Source of the DNA: Polynucleobacter antarcticus
GTDB lineage: Bacteria > Pseudomonadota > Gammaproteobacteria > Burkholderiales > Burkholderiaceae
DNA length: 64,000 nucleotides
Direction of reading: 5' to 3'
Assembly (NCBI RefSeq): GCF_013307245.1
Contig: NZ_CP028941.1
Location: 1,736,001-1,800,000, forward strand
Part shown: positions 28,337 through 37,124 of the stretch, piece by piece
Layout: every line of letters begins with the position of its first letter
How positions within the stretch are numbered: position 1 is the stretch's first letter
Made by a program: the position numbers and the translations under genes
Notes under the pieces: model-generated
Databases searched by the model: none
What the model was told of the DNA's origin: nothing
What the model saw: only the letters and a program-made list of their open reading frames with translations

Positions 28337-29401
28337 CTATTTACTATTGTTTGCAAATTCACGAAGCTTCTTATCCGCGTTAACCATCTTTAAAAATTCA
28401 TCGGTGAGATATTCATTTGCTGCTGGTACGGTCTGAATAGCGCCAGTGGACTGCATAAATGCTGCAATAGAATTAAACCAGACATCAGCCTGAGATAAAC
28501 CCTTAGTGCTATCCATTATTTTTAACTCAGTTGCAAGATCGTAGTTGGGGCGAGTATCAAACTCTTTTTTCATTGAAGCCTCAGAGATTGACACACCACC
28601 TAGTTCATAGAACTTCTTCATCATAACAATAGCTTGTGGCTTATTAGCATTCATCCACTTCCAGGCGCGCATGTAAACCGCTAGGAATTTTGCTACATTT
28701 TGTGGATTCTCTTTGGCATAGTCTCCACGAACAATTAATGCTCCAGGAACAAAGGCGCCTCCATCTTTTCCACTACATATAACCTTAGCGCCCGCCTTTT
28801 CCTCTAATGTGTAAATATTCGGAGCCCACAAACCACCGAAGTCTGCATTACCGGAAGACATCGCAGAGATAATTTCACCCTGACCCATGTTTTTAATTAC
28901 TACATCTGTTTTTGCTAAGCCATACTTTTTAAGACATGACTGAACGGCATAATCGCCTGTAGAGTTTCCCGTAAGAACGATTGTTTGCCCCTTCAAAGAT
29001 TGGGGATTTGTAGCAAACGCTTCAGCTGCCTTAGGGGTAGCTAATAGTGCATTTCCTGCAGACTCGTCATTACTGATTCCAATAGTTTTAATTCCAAAGC
29101 GCACATAGCCCAGAACCGCTGGCACGGATCCTGTACCACCAACATCCCAAGATTTAGAGGCAGAAGCCGCAATCTGGGGAACACCTGCTGGGAAAGTGCT
29201 AAATTCAGGCTTTAGACCTAACTCACCCCACCAATTTTTTTCAGTTGCCACAAAAAAAGGAAGGGCCCAATACAGAGCGGGTTGATAACTAATCTTAATT
29301 TCTGTGAGGGCCGGCTTAGCCTGGGCTTGTACTAAGCCTATGCTAGCTGCTAAAAGTACCGTTGCCCCTAAAACTCTAGTTAATGTTTTTTTTAATTGCA
29401 T
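28337..29401 (-). CDS. ABC importer substrate-binding protein (SsuA/TauA/NMT1 type)
   Basis: A signal peptide (MQLKKTLTRVLGATVLLAAS..., cut after VQAQA) precedes a nitrate/taurine/sulfonate-type binding domain (PALYWALPFFVATEKNWW, GVPQIAASASKSWDVGGTG in two parts). I start at the ATG at 29,401 because GGAG lies 7 nt before it; the upstream ATG at 29,413 overlaps that ribosome site. It delivers substrate to the two permeases encoded just upstream. The ligand is not known; sulfonate is suggested by family and by the HpsN-like enzyme. Confidence 0.87.
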   Translation of the reverse strand: MQLKKTLTRVLGATVLLAASIGLVQAQAKPALTEIKISYQPALYWALPFFVATEKNWWGELGLKPEFSTFPAGVPQIAASASKSWDVGGTGSVPAVLGYVRFGIKTIGISNDESAGNALLATPKAAEAFATNPQSLKGQTIVLTGNSTGDYAVQSCLKKYGLAKTDVVIKNMGQGEIISAMSSGNADFGGLWAPNIYTLEEKAGAKVICSGKDGGAFVPGALIVRGDYAKENPQNVAKFLAVYMRAWKWMNANKPQAIVMMKKFYELGGVSISEASMKKEFDTRPNYDLATELKIMDSTKGLSQADVWFNSIAAFMQSTGAIQTVPAANEYLTDEFLKMVNADKKLREFANNSK

Positions 29402-29432
29402 TTGTATCTCCATTTAATATTTCAAAAATAAA

Positions 29433-30230
29433 TCAATGATCAACACCCAAGCTTTGCTCCCTTAATAACTTCCATATCTGACTACGTAACTTTACAAAAG
29501 AATTTAAATCCATGACATCCTCAATTCGAGAATGTGTATCCCAACCTTCTTTTTCACGAATAGGCTTAATCTCAATTACATCGCGAATCAGACCTGGTCT
29601 TCTTGACATAACTACTACTCGATCTGCGAGATAAACCGCCTCCTCAACTGAATGAGTAATAAATAAAACTGTTTTAGGATTCTTGCGAGCAAGTCTTACA
29701 AGTTCTTCCTGCATAACAACTCTTGTTTGCGCATCTAATGCGCCAAATGGCTCATCCATCAAAAGCACTTCTGGCTCTAAGACATAGGCACGAGCAATTG
29801 CCACACGTTGCTGCATACCACCAGATAGTTGATGGGGATAAGCTTGCTCATACCCATCTAATCCCATAAGAGAAACTAAACGTGCAGTCTTTTCTTGTTT
29901 TTCTGCGATGCTCATACTCATGGATTTAAGGCCAAACTGAATATTTTGCTGAACTGTTTTCCATGGAAACAAAGCAAATTGCTGAAATACTACTGCGCGA
30001 TCTGGCCCCGGGCCCTTCACCTCTTTATCGCCAACTAATATCCTTCCTTTAGTTGGTATTTCAAGACCTGCAACCATACGCAAGCAAGTCGTTTTGCCGC
30101 ACCCTGACGGACCAACAATAGCAACAAATTCTTTATCTTTAACTGTAAAGTTAATATCGCCGACAGCTAGAAATTCTTTGCCGCCCTGCTTAAAACTACG
30201 CTGCACTGAATCGAAAACAATATCTGCCAT
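29433..30230 (-). CDS. ABC importer ATPase (SsuB/TauB type)
   Basis: 265 residues with Walker A GPSGCGKTT, Q-loop VFQQFALFPW, signature LSGGMQQRV, Walker B VLLMDEPFGALD and switch histidine FITHSVEEA. The FALFPWKTV sequence and PFGALDAQTR are typical of nitrate/taurine importers. The start codon lies 4 nt after the permease stop. It energises the importer with the permeases at 30,234 and 31,019. Confidence 0.92.
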   Translation of the reverse strand: MADIVFDSVQRSFKQGGKEFLAVGDINFTVKDKEFVAIVGPSGCGKTTCLRMVAGLEIPTKGRILVGDKEVKGPGPDRAVVFQQFALFPWKTVQQNIQFGLKSMSMSIAEKQEKTARLVSLMGLDGYEQAYPHQLSGGMQQRVAIARAYVLEPEVLLMDEPFGALDAQTRVVMQEELVRLARKNPKTVLFITHSVEEAVYLADRVVVMSRRPGLIRDVIEIKPIREKEGWDTHSRIEDVMDLNSFVKLRSQIWKLLREQSLGVDH

Positions 30231-30233
30231 AAA

Positions 30234-31022
30234 TCAAATTTCTTTATAGTGAATAGCAAACTTTTCAGCCTGCCTTAAAAGCACATCAATCAATAATCCA
30301 ATAAGCCCTATTGCAATCATTCCACTCATTACAATATCAGTTTGAATGCTGGCCTGACCCTTGACCATCATGTAACCGACCCCACTCGACGCAACAATCA
30401 ATTCAGCACCAACAAGAGATTGCCATCCTAATCCAGCAGAAATTCTGAGACCAGCAATAATCGAAGGAATTGATGCTGGAAATAAAACCTCAGCCATCAA
30501 ACGAAATTTTTTTGCGCCCAACATCCTTGCCGCTTCTAGATATTTTTTATCGACATGAATTGCACCGCGATAGGTATTTATTAGTACTGGTGGGAAGGCT
30601 CCCATAAAAATCACTAATATCGGCCCTCCAATGCCTGTACCAAACCAAAGGGCGGCAAATGGAACCCAGGCTATTGGCGCAACAAATCGAATACTTTCAA
30701 AAAATGGAGTAATGAGCTGATTTGCATACTTAGACAAAGCCATTAATAAACCAAGCGGTATACCAATTAATGCCGCTAACAAGAATCCATAACTAAATCG
30801 TAGAAAACTTGATGCAATATGTGTCCATAAGGTAAATCCGGAAAAAGGCTCAGTAAGTAAATGAATGAATTTACTCAATACCTCATGTGGGTATGGTAAA
30901 AATTGTTTTGGAACAAGGTCTAACGTAACCATCAAATACCAAAAACTAATAAAACTCGCGATTCCCATGCTCGTCCACAGTACAGATTCACCCCGATTTA
31001 AATACTCATTATTTGCCATCAT
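30234..31022 (-). CDS. ABC importer permease (SsuC/TauC type), second
   Basis: About 262 residues with six predicted membrane helices and the ATPase-docking EAARMLGAKKFRLMAEVLFP loop. The start is set by the overlap ATGA with the stop of the preceding permease; GGAGGGC lies directly upstream of it. Two permease genes in one operon indicate a heterodimeric channel. Confidence 0.9.
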   Translation of the reverse strand: MMANNEYLNRGESVLWTSMGIASFISFWYLMVTLDLVPKQFLPYPHEVLSKFIHLLTEPFSGFTLWTHIASSFLRFSYGFLLAALIGIPLGLLMALSKYANQLITPFFESIRFVAPIAWVPFAALWFGTGIGGPILVIFMGAFPPVLINTYRGAIHVDKKYLEAARMLGAKKFRLMAEVLFPASIPSIIAGLRISAGLGWQSLVGAELIVASSGVGYMMVKGQASIQTDIVMSGMIAIGLIGLLIDVLLRQAEKFAIHYKEI

Positions 31023-31780
31023 GCCCTCCAAGGCATAGCATAGCTCTCAGCCTTTGCCAATAGCTGAGTCATCAACCACCCAGAAATTGCGACACTAATC
31101 ATGCCCACCAAAATCATGGCAGGATTTATATCTTGGGCTGCCTGATTAAGAATTGACCCCAACCCTAAAGTTGCGCCAACTAATTCTGCAGCTACTAAAG
31201 TAGTCCAAGAAGCCTGGAGCGAGAGGCGAAGGCCTGTAAAGATAAATGGTAGAGCTCCTGGAATGAGAACCTCTCGATAATAAGCAAGGCGACCGATTCC
31301 GAGCATTGCTGCTGCCTCACGTTGAGGAGCCTCAATCGATCTAACGCCAGTGAAACTATTAATAACAGCTGGCACAAATGCAGCAACATAAATCACCATA
31401 ATCTTGGCAGAATTCCCAAGGCCCAACCAAACTATTGCTAATGGAATCCAAGCTAACGGAGGTATCGGCCTTAATGTCAAAAAGATTGGGTTTACAAAAG
31501 CCTCAATCTTTTTATTAGCTCCCATTAAGATGCCTAATAGGATGCCTAATGACGATGAGACCAAAAAACCAGATGTGACTAAAATCACGCTTTGCAAGAT
31601 ATGCTGATAGAGCTTTCCATTACCATAGCCCTGCATTGCAATAATCTTGAATGAATTCCAAGTCTCTATAGGAGATGGAAATCTTGCGCCCGAGACAATG
31701 CCTGTCCACTCAGTTAAACCAAACCAGGTGGTAAACAAAATTACACAAAATAAAAAGAGGGCTGAAAATTTGCTAAAAAT
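31019..31780 (-). CDS. ABC importer permease (SsuC/TauC type), first; probable ATT start
   Basis: The conserved part has the permease docking loop EAAAMLGIGRLAYYREVLIP and six helices. The first standard start codon in frame is a TTG at 31,738, but this would remove most of the first membrane helix. The frame stays open upstream and adds FSKFSALFLFCVILFTTWF, a good first helix. AAGGA at 31,788-31,792 lies 7 nt before an in-frame ATT at 31,780, so ATT is the likely initiator. It is the first gene of the importer operon. Confidence 0.82.
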   Translation of the reverse strand: MFSKFSALFLFCVILFTTWFGLTEWTGIVSGARFPSPIETWNSFKIIAMQGYGNGKLYQHILQSVILVTSGFLVSSSLGILLGILMGANKKIEAFVNPIFLTLRPIPPLAWIPLAIVWLGLGNSAKIMVIYVAAFVPAVINSFTGVRSIEAPQREAAAMLGIGRLAYYREVLIPGALPFIFTGLRLSLQASWTTLVAAELVGATLGLGSILNQAAQDINPAMILVGMISVAISGWLMTQLLAKAESYAMPWRA

Positions 31781-31809
31781 TTCTAATTCCTTATAGAATA
31801 TTAAAATTA

Positions 31810-31823
31810 TGTAAGCGCTTTCA
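31810..31823. promoter_or_regulatory. LacI-family operator TGTAAGCGCTTTCA
   Basis: Matches the perfect palindrome at 28,269 with one change. It is located 30 bp upstream of the importer operon and about 70 bp upstream of lacI, so it could control both divergent promoters. Confidence 0.8.
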
Positions 31824-31894
31824 TTCTAACCACAATTTGCGAACCAAATTGTCCTAATTGACCAAATTAAGTTAGGATTTTCCCTAAGTTTAAG

Positions 31895-32923
31895 ATGAAG
31901 AAAAATATTAAATTGATCACGATTAATGATGTTGCAGTTGCAGCAAAAGTATCTACTGCGACTGTATCGCGATCAATAAATCAACCTAATACCGTAAGTG
32001 AAGCTCTTAGAAAACAAATTAGCGATGTCATCAAAAAATTAGGTTACATACCAAATGCGGGGGCTCGCTCTCTAATGTTGAGGCGCTCGGGAACAATTGG
32101 TGTGGTAGTCCCTACACTTGACAATGCCATCTTTGCACAAGGACTTGCAGAATTTCAAAGGCAATTAAACCAATCTGGGTACCAACTTTTAGTGGCCAGT
32201 AGCAACTATGATCCTACTATTGAAGCCACACAAATAATCAACTTGCTTACAAGAGGAGTGGAGGGTATTGCACTCTTTGGAACGAGCCAAAAACGAGATG
32301 CATTAAAACTTCTTAAAACACGCAATATTCCTTACATACATGTTGGTTCTTTATCTGCCCCCTTTAATGGCTATGCTTCAGGATTTGATAATCGTGAAGC
32401 TATAAAGCTTGGCGTTAAATACTTACTATGTCAAGGCCATAAGCAATTCGGAATTCTAACAGGCATCACCGCTAATAATGATCGTGCAAATGATCGAGTC
32501 GTTGGAGCTCTAGAATTGTTGTCAAAGAGCAGAATTCATTTAAAAAAAGAAGTAATAGTGGAGTGCCCCTATCAACTTGAGGAAGCGCGCCTCGGATTTA
32601 AAAAATTGTTACTTAGTAATCCCAAGATTACTGCAATTATTTGCGGTAATGATGTATTAGCATTGGGGGCACTTCTTGAAGCACAAAAACAGGGGCTGCA
32701 TATTCCTAGGGACATTTCTATTATTGGGTTTGATGATTTAGAAATTTCAAGACATCTCCTTCCTAGCCTTACAACTATTCATATTGATGCTATTGGAATG
32801 TGGTCTAGTGCTGCAAATCATCTCACAGCACAAATTAATAGAGTTACCTCTCTACCCCAAAAAATTAAAACTAATGTCAATTTGATTATTCGCGAATCCA
32901 CATCGAAGGCCCCAAAGTGTTAA
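31895..32923 (+). CDS. LacI/GalR-family repressor
   Basis: 342 residues. The N-terminal headpiece ITINDVAVAAKVSTATVSRS with the hinge (NAGARSLMLRRSGTIG) is followed by a periplasmic-binding-like effector domain (GVVVPTLDNAIFAQGL, SIIGFDDLEISRHLLPSLTT). It is divergent from the ABC importer operon. Two copies of a near-identical palindrome (28,269 and 31,810) sit before both catabolic transcription units, so it probably represses them until an inducer binds. Confidence 0.93.
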   Translation: MKKNIKLITINDVAVAAKVSTATVSRSINQPNTVSEALRKQISDVIKKLGYIPNAGARSLMLRRSGTIGVVVPTLDNAIFAQGLAEFQRQLNQSGYQLLVASSNYDPTIEATQIINLLTRGVEGIALFGTSQKRDALKLLKTRNIPYIHVGSLSAPFNGYASGFDNREAIKLGVKYLLCQGHKQFGILTGITANNDRANDRVVGALELLSKSRIHLKKEVIVECPYQLEEARLGFKKLLLSNPKITAIICGNDVLALGALLEAQKQGLHIPRDISIIGFDDLEISRHLLPSLTTIHIDAIGMWSSAANHLTAQINRVTSLPQKIKTNVNLIIRESTSKAPKC

Positions 32924-33006
32924 TTTATGATCACTCTTAGTCTCTGGAATATATACGGGTGACGTGTAATCTCAAGTGTTATACGAAGTAATTTTGTAGC
33001 ATAACT

Positions 33007-33112
33007 GTTACTTAAGGTAACGCTTGCACCCCACTTTTAAGTCTCAATCCTAAAGCCACTCAAATATGGTTGTATTCAGTAGTGACAAATGACCGTTACA
33101 GCTTGTAACGGT
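33007..33112. repeat. 106-bp intergenic repeat, copy 1
   Basis: Starts with GTTACTTAAGGTAAC and ends with ACCGTTACAGCTTGTAACGGT, with a shared middle (AAGTCTCAATCCTAAAGCCA, then TATGGTTGTATTCAGTA). It matches 39,116-39,221 nearly base for base. The pair flanks IS copy 2, the reductase, peroxiredoxin and two transporter genes. Confidence 0.85.
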
Positions 33113-33188
33113 AATCTATTGTGAAATACAGCTTTTTATCTATGAAAAGCCTATACATATACCCATCGCCTCGGTAATCCTCCCCTTT

Positions 33189-34440
33189 TTAACCTAAGCT
33201 AAAAGTAGAGGCTGGTACTGCAAGTGCTAGTTTTTGTTTAGGAGTAATTCCTCCTAAACCCATATTGGGTCTTTCGTGATTGTAGGTCCACATCCATTTG
33301 GTTGCAAAGTCTTGTACTTCATCAATCGATTCAAAGAGGTATTGATTAAGCCAGTCATATCTCACGGTGCGGTTATAGCGTTCAATATAAGCATTTTGCT
33401 GTGGCTTACCTGGTTGGATATAACTCATCTCAATTTGGTGTTTAGCAGCCCATGCAGTCAGGATGTTTCCTACGAGTTCGGGGCCATTATCACAGCGTAT
33501 TTTTAAGGGCTTGCCACGCCATTCAATGATCTGATCGAGTGACCGGATCACTCGTACTGCGGGCATAGAAAAATCAATATCAATGGCTAAGGCCTCTCGA
33601 TTAAAGTCATCGATCACATTAAAAAGGCGGATGGTTCTGCCATCATGAAGTTGGTCACCGGATCACTCGTACTGCGGGCATAGAAAAATCAATATCAATG
33701 GCTAAGGCCTCTCGATTAAAGTCATCGATCACATTAAAAAGGCGGATGGTTCTGCCATCATGAAGTTGGTCATGCATAAAATCAATCGACCAAGTGTCAT
33801 TAATGCCTTGAGGTACAGCTAAGGGTAAAGGCTTTTCCCGAACTAAGCGTTTATGGGGTTTAATCCGTAGATTAAGCTCTAGTTCCTTATCCCTAAAGGG
33901 ACTTCCCTTGGTCGTAATCCGGTAAACCCGCTTGTGGTTCCAGGTAAATCCCTTCACGTTACGCAAAAATAAGAAGCAAAGACCAAAGCCCCAGTTGCGT
34001 TGATTGTGAGTAAGACGGATCAGCCAATCGGCAATAAGGGCATTGTCAGAAGACAGCTTAGGGCTATAGCGATAGCAGGTCTGGCTAATGACAAAGGTAT
34101 CGCACGCTAAGCGGATGCTCATACGACCCCTTTTTACTTCTTGGCTGGCCATCTCACGGCGGCGAGATGGCCGAGTTACTTTTTTTGTCAAAACTTCCTT
34201 TAAGATATCTGCCTGGAGTTGGACTTCGGCGTACATCTTCTTTAGGCGGGCATTTTCAAGCTCTAACTCCTTTACGCGGGACATCATAGAAGCATCCATG
34301 CCGCCGTATTTAGAGCGCCATTTATAGAAGCTAGCAACGCTAATATTGTGCTCACGGCACAGTTCTGGGGCTGGCACGCCAGATTCGGCTTGCTTGAGAA
34401 TGGCCATGATTTGGCTATCGGTAAATCGGGAGGTCTTCAT
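33189..34440 (-). pseudogene. IS3-family transposase OrfAB, copy 2, fused then frameshifted
   Basis: One added base makes orfA and orfB a single frame ([16 protein letters not shown]), without programmed frameshifting, from 34,440 down to 33,655. The 115-bp duplication then shifts the frame after the first catalytic aspartate. The part with the second aspartate (RCDNGPE) and the glutamate (NAYIERYN) is left in a separate frame at 33,189-33,617. The transposase should be inactive. Confidence 0.88.
33543..33772. repeat. 115-bp perfect tandem duplication inside the IS
   Basis: Units at 33,543-33,657 and 33,658-33,772, each starting CCGGATCACTCG and ending GTTGGTCA. The single copy is present in IS copy 1, so this is a derived local duplication. 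Confidence 0.95.
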
Positions 34441-34505
34441 AGAATTTCCTTTAAATCAAACTACATAGAAATTCTACTTTTAAATCAAGTTAACCTAGGG
34501 GACGA

Positions 34506-35534
34506 TTACCCTTTCATTCCTTCCGACAACATTCTCTTGTTGTCAAAAGCCATTTCAAGGGTTGAAAAACTTCCATAAGTTTTGATTGCTTTAGCAACGA
34601 TGCGACGATTACAGGCTCCTAGCAAGCTCGTAAATTGATCTCGCATTTGAACAATCTGTTCATAGGATTTTTGCTGATAGCCTTTAATCGGCGGCCTATT
34701 CATGGCTTTAGCAATTGAAGCATCAATTTGGGCAAAACTAGAGGATGACTTTTGACCAGCAGAAATATGATAAAAATCGTATTTTAATTTTGGCTTGGTT
34801 AACAATAGAAAGATGGCATCCGCACAGTAATCTACGGGAATGACATCAATTTTTTGATCGATTCGGCAGGGAAATGCTTTGAGGGCCAAAGCCATTCTAA
34901 AAACCCAAAAGATACTACCCGAAGCTGAACATCCTAATTTAGTATGCCCAACCACAATCGAAGGCCTCGCAATCACAAGTGGTAAATCAGGCAACTCTTC
35001 TTTGAGCCTACGCTCAACCTCATGCTTACTATGCGTATATTCTAAAAAGTGAATGGTTTCCTGGCCGCCATCGTATCCCTCTGGAACAGGACTGGGCGCA
35101 TTTGCTCCACAGGCCATTGCTGTGCCAATGTGAATAAATCTTCTTAATTTACATCGGTGACTCAAACCATGCGCCATATTTAAAACACCATCCACATTGG
35201 TAGGCCAAATAGATGGATGGTTGCCAAAAGAGGCTATGGCTGCTGAGCTCACTACATTTTCAATGGATCTTAAACGTGGATCATCAATCCATCGATTGAC
35301 TACATTTAAATCACCACAGATTATTTGATGGAGTCCTAAAGTCAGTAATTGATCAGTCCTTACACCATGCTTACGGAGTGTGTTGGCTAGCCTCATTAAC
35401 CCTTCTTCAGGGGTACTGGAACGAATCAAAAAGATGGATTCTTTCCACAAAGGCGTACTGATTAACTTGGCCGATAGTGCTCCACCAATAAAGCCGTTTG
35501 CTCCAGTAATCAATATTTTTGGTTTAGAAAGCAA
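34506..35534 (-). CDS. NAD(P)-dependent reductase/epimerase, fatty-acyl-reductase-like SDR, 3' end made by an IS
   Basis: 342 residues with the N-terminal GANGFIGGAL motif, an IASFGNHPSIWPTNVDG segment and an active-site YTHSKHEVE (Tyr-x-x-x-Lys), as in the NAD_binding_4/thioester-reductase-like branch of extended SDRs. The last codon GGG reads into the right inverted repeat of the IS, whose TAA stops translation. The native C-terminus is therefore lost or changed by the insertion. It stands alone. The substrate is unknown. Confidence 0.75.
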   Translation of the reverse strand: MLSKPKILITGANGFIGGALSAKLISTPLWKESIFLIRSSTPEEGLMRLANTLRKHGVRTDQLLTLGLHQIICGDLNVVNRWIDDPRLRSIENVVSSAAIASFGNHPSIWPTNVDGVLNMAHGLSHRCKLRRFIHIGTAMACGANAPSPVPEGYDGGQETIHFLEYTHSKHEVERRLKEELPDLPLVIARPSIVVGHTKLGCSASGSIFWVFRMALALKAFPCRIDQKIDVIPVDYCADAIFLLLTKPKLKYDFYHISAGQKSSSSFAQIDASIAKAMNRPPIKGYQQKSYEQIVQMRDQFTSLLGACNRRIVAKAIKTYGSFSTLEMAFDNKRMLSEGMKG

Positions 35535-35597
35535 TTTGAAATTTCAAGATTTAGTTTTATTGATATTAACTAATTCAGATGATACTAGTTAAATATG

Positions 35598-35865
35598 CCC
35601 CGCCCCATTTGGCGTCGGATCAAACCGACACTAAATGACGAGCCCCGCTAGTGGATCAGTCGCCAGCCGTAATTGACCATGCACATGATGAGTTGCGAAT
35701 AGTTAAGGGGATCACTCATGCTAGAACTAGGTGGGCTATACGCTAGACAGCATTGAGGTGATAGTTCCACAGTTCGAGCAATCCGCACGCTGTTCATTTA
35801 ATCTGGAGAGTTTGGCCTGCCCAGCACGATTCGAACCAGCGCACTTGGCCTTGGGACATGTCCTA
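35598..35865. repeat. Intergenic repeat R, copy 1
   Basis: It shares CCCCATTTGG-GTCGG-TCAAACCGACAC at its start and TTTGGCCTGCCCAG followed by CACGATTCGAACCAGCGCAC and TTGGCCTT at its end with copies at 36,888 and 38,932. Copy 1 is longer than the others because of extra internal sequence. On the minus strand the end segment contains GGTTCGAATC, a tRNA T-loop-like word, but no full tRNA. Confidence 0.7.
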
Positions 35866-35885
35866 GTTGCTTGGGGTGCCCCACC

Positions 35886-35900
35886 GTTACTTAAAGTAAC
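35886..35900. repeat. Dispersed palindrome GTTACTTAAAGTAAC
   Basis: Identical to 22,205-22,219 and followed by the same GCTTGCGCCCTG. It comes directly after repeat R copy 1, the same order as at 38,932-39,130. Confidence 0.7.
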
Positions 35901-36046
35901 GCTTGCGCCCTGTTTGAGAGCTTTATAACAATGTTCAAATAGCTTGTCTTAAACACCTATAGCTATTATTGAAAGACTTAAAAAGAGATCATTCTAAAGA
36001 GCTCCCGCTTAACGTAGAAAAATAAGAAGCTCCCACTCATTTATAT

Positions 36047-36706
36047 TTACTTACTAGTAGGTGCCTTAGCAAAGCGTAAATAGGGCAACTTGATATCGAG
36101 TACCCCAAACTTTTCTTTAGCCGCTTCATCTGTCAAGGCTAAGCCTACAATTACATCTTGCCCTAGTTGCCAATTAGCTGGGGTGGCAATCGGCGCACCG
36201 TCAGTGATTTGAATCGCATCTAACGCTCGCAAAATCTCAGCAAAATTACGCCCAACTGCCATTGGGTATGAAATGGTGAGGCGAATCTTTTTATCAGGTC
36301 CAATGATGAATACTGTACGTACCGTAGCAGTGTGTGCCGGGGTACGACCATCAGGCAGAAAAGCCTCTGCTGGCAGCATGTTGTACAACTTGGCCACTTC
36401 CAGAGAGCGATCATCAATGATGGGGAAATTGGCTGGGGCACCAGCGGTAGCCTCAATGTCTTTTTTCCATTTGAGATGCTCTTCAACGCTATCAACAGAT
36501 ACACCAATGACCTTAGTATTGCGCTTCTCAAATTCACTAGCTAATTGGGCTACAGCACTAAACTCCGTAGTGCATACAGGTGTGAAATCTTTGGGATGGG
36601 AAAATAAAATCGCATATTGATTGCCGATCCATTCATGAAAATTTAATTTTCCAGCTGTTGAATCCACCGTGAAATCAGGTGCTACATCATTAATTCTGAG
36701 AGACAT
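36047..36706 (-). CDS. 1-Cys peroxiredoxin (Prx6 type)
   Basis: About 219 residues. The peroxidatic cysteine is in SHPKDFTPVCTTEF, with no resolving cysteine in the usual place, and the long C-terminal domain (ANWQLGQDVIV, KLPYLRFAKAP) matches Prx6-type enzymes. They reduce hydrogen peroxide and organic peroxides in the cytoplasm. AAGGAG lies 8 nt before the ATG at 36,706, so I use that rather than a GTG at 36,715. Confidence 0.93.
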   Translation of the reverse strand: MSLRINDVAPDFTVDSTAGKLNFHEWIGNQYAILFSHPKDFTPVCTTEFSAVAQLASEFEKRNTKVIGVSVDSVEEHLKWKKDIEATAGAPANFPIIDDRSLEVAKLYNMLPAEAFLPDGRTPAHTATVRTVFIIGPDKKIRLTISYPMAVGRNFAEILRALDAIQITDGAPIATPANWQLGQDVIVGLALTDEAAKEKFGVLDIKLPYLRFAKAPTSK

Positions 36707-36715
36707 ACTTAACAC

Positions 36716-37124
36716 TCCTTATAGGCGCTTCATTACTTGTTTTTACTATAAATGAGTTCATCTAACTATCAAAGGATAGAAAAGCTATATCTACAGATTA
36801 ATTAGCTATATCGGACTCAATGATGGGTTTGGCTGCAATTTTAGCGAACTTGAATCAAAGCAACTTTTATTCCACCTTACTTTAAATAGAGTCAAACCGA
36901 CACCACAAGATCAACCCTGCCAATGGATCCGACCTGATCAAAGTTGAGCCAATCCGTACGCTATTTTCAGTATATAAATTGGCCTGCCCAGCACGATTCG
37001 AACCAGCGCACTTGGCCTTATGGGTTTCTTCAATTTGTTCGGTGACAGGCAATCCAAAACAATCCTTCTTACGAGGGAACGATCCAGTAACTGTAACCGA
37101 GATGACGGTGGGTGTGGTCGTGGG
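36716..37124. other. Intergenic region with repeat R copy 2
   Basis: No gene. Repeat R copy 2 occupies about 36,888-37,020; nothing was recognised in the rest. Confidence 0.5.
36888..37020. repeat. Intergenic repeat R, copy 2
   Basis: Begins AGTCAAACCGACACCACA and ends with the TTGGCCTGCCCAGCACGATT-type segment and TTGGCCTTATG. Alignable with copies 1 and 3 over most of its length. Confidence 0.7.

Larger units (their letters stand above)
33173..34510 (-). mobile_element. IS3-family insertion sequence (IS407-like), copy 2, disrupted
   Basis: 1,338 bp with the same inverted-repeat ends as copy 1. Relative to copy 1 it has one inserted base near the orfA/orfB junction and a 115-bp internal tandem duplication (1,222 + 1 + 115 = 1,338). 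No matching 4-bp flank is present: CCTC lies at the left and CTTT at the right. It is a direct repeat of copy 1, so recombination between the two would remove about 25 kb. Confidence 0.92.
35535..36046. other. Intergenic region made of repeats
   Basis: No gene. It contains repeat R1 (about 35,598-35,865) and the palindrome GTTACTTAAAGTAAC at 35,886-35,900. The rest is unremarkable AT-rich DNA. Confidence 0.5.

Noticed and set aside
35816..35862. Possible tRNA gene in repeat R (GGTTCGAATC on the minus strand)
   Set aside because: Only a T-arm-like word is present; no acceptor, D or anticodon arms can be folded around it.
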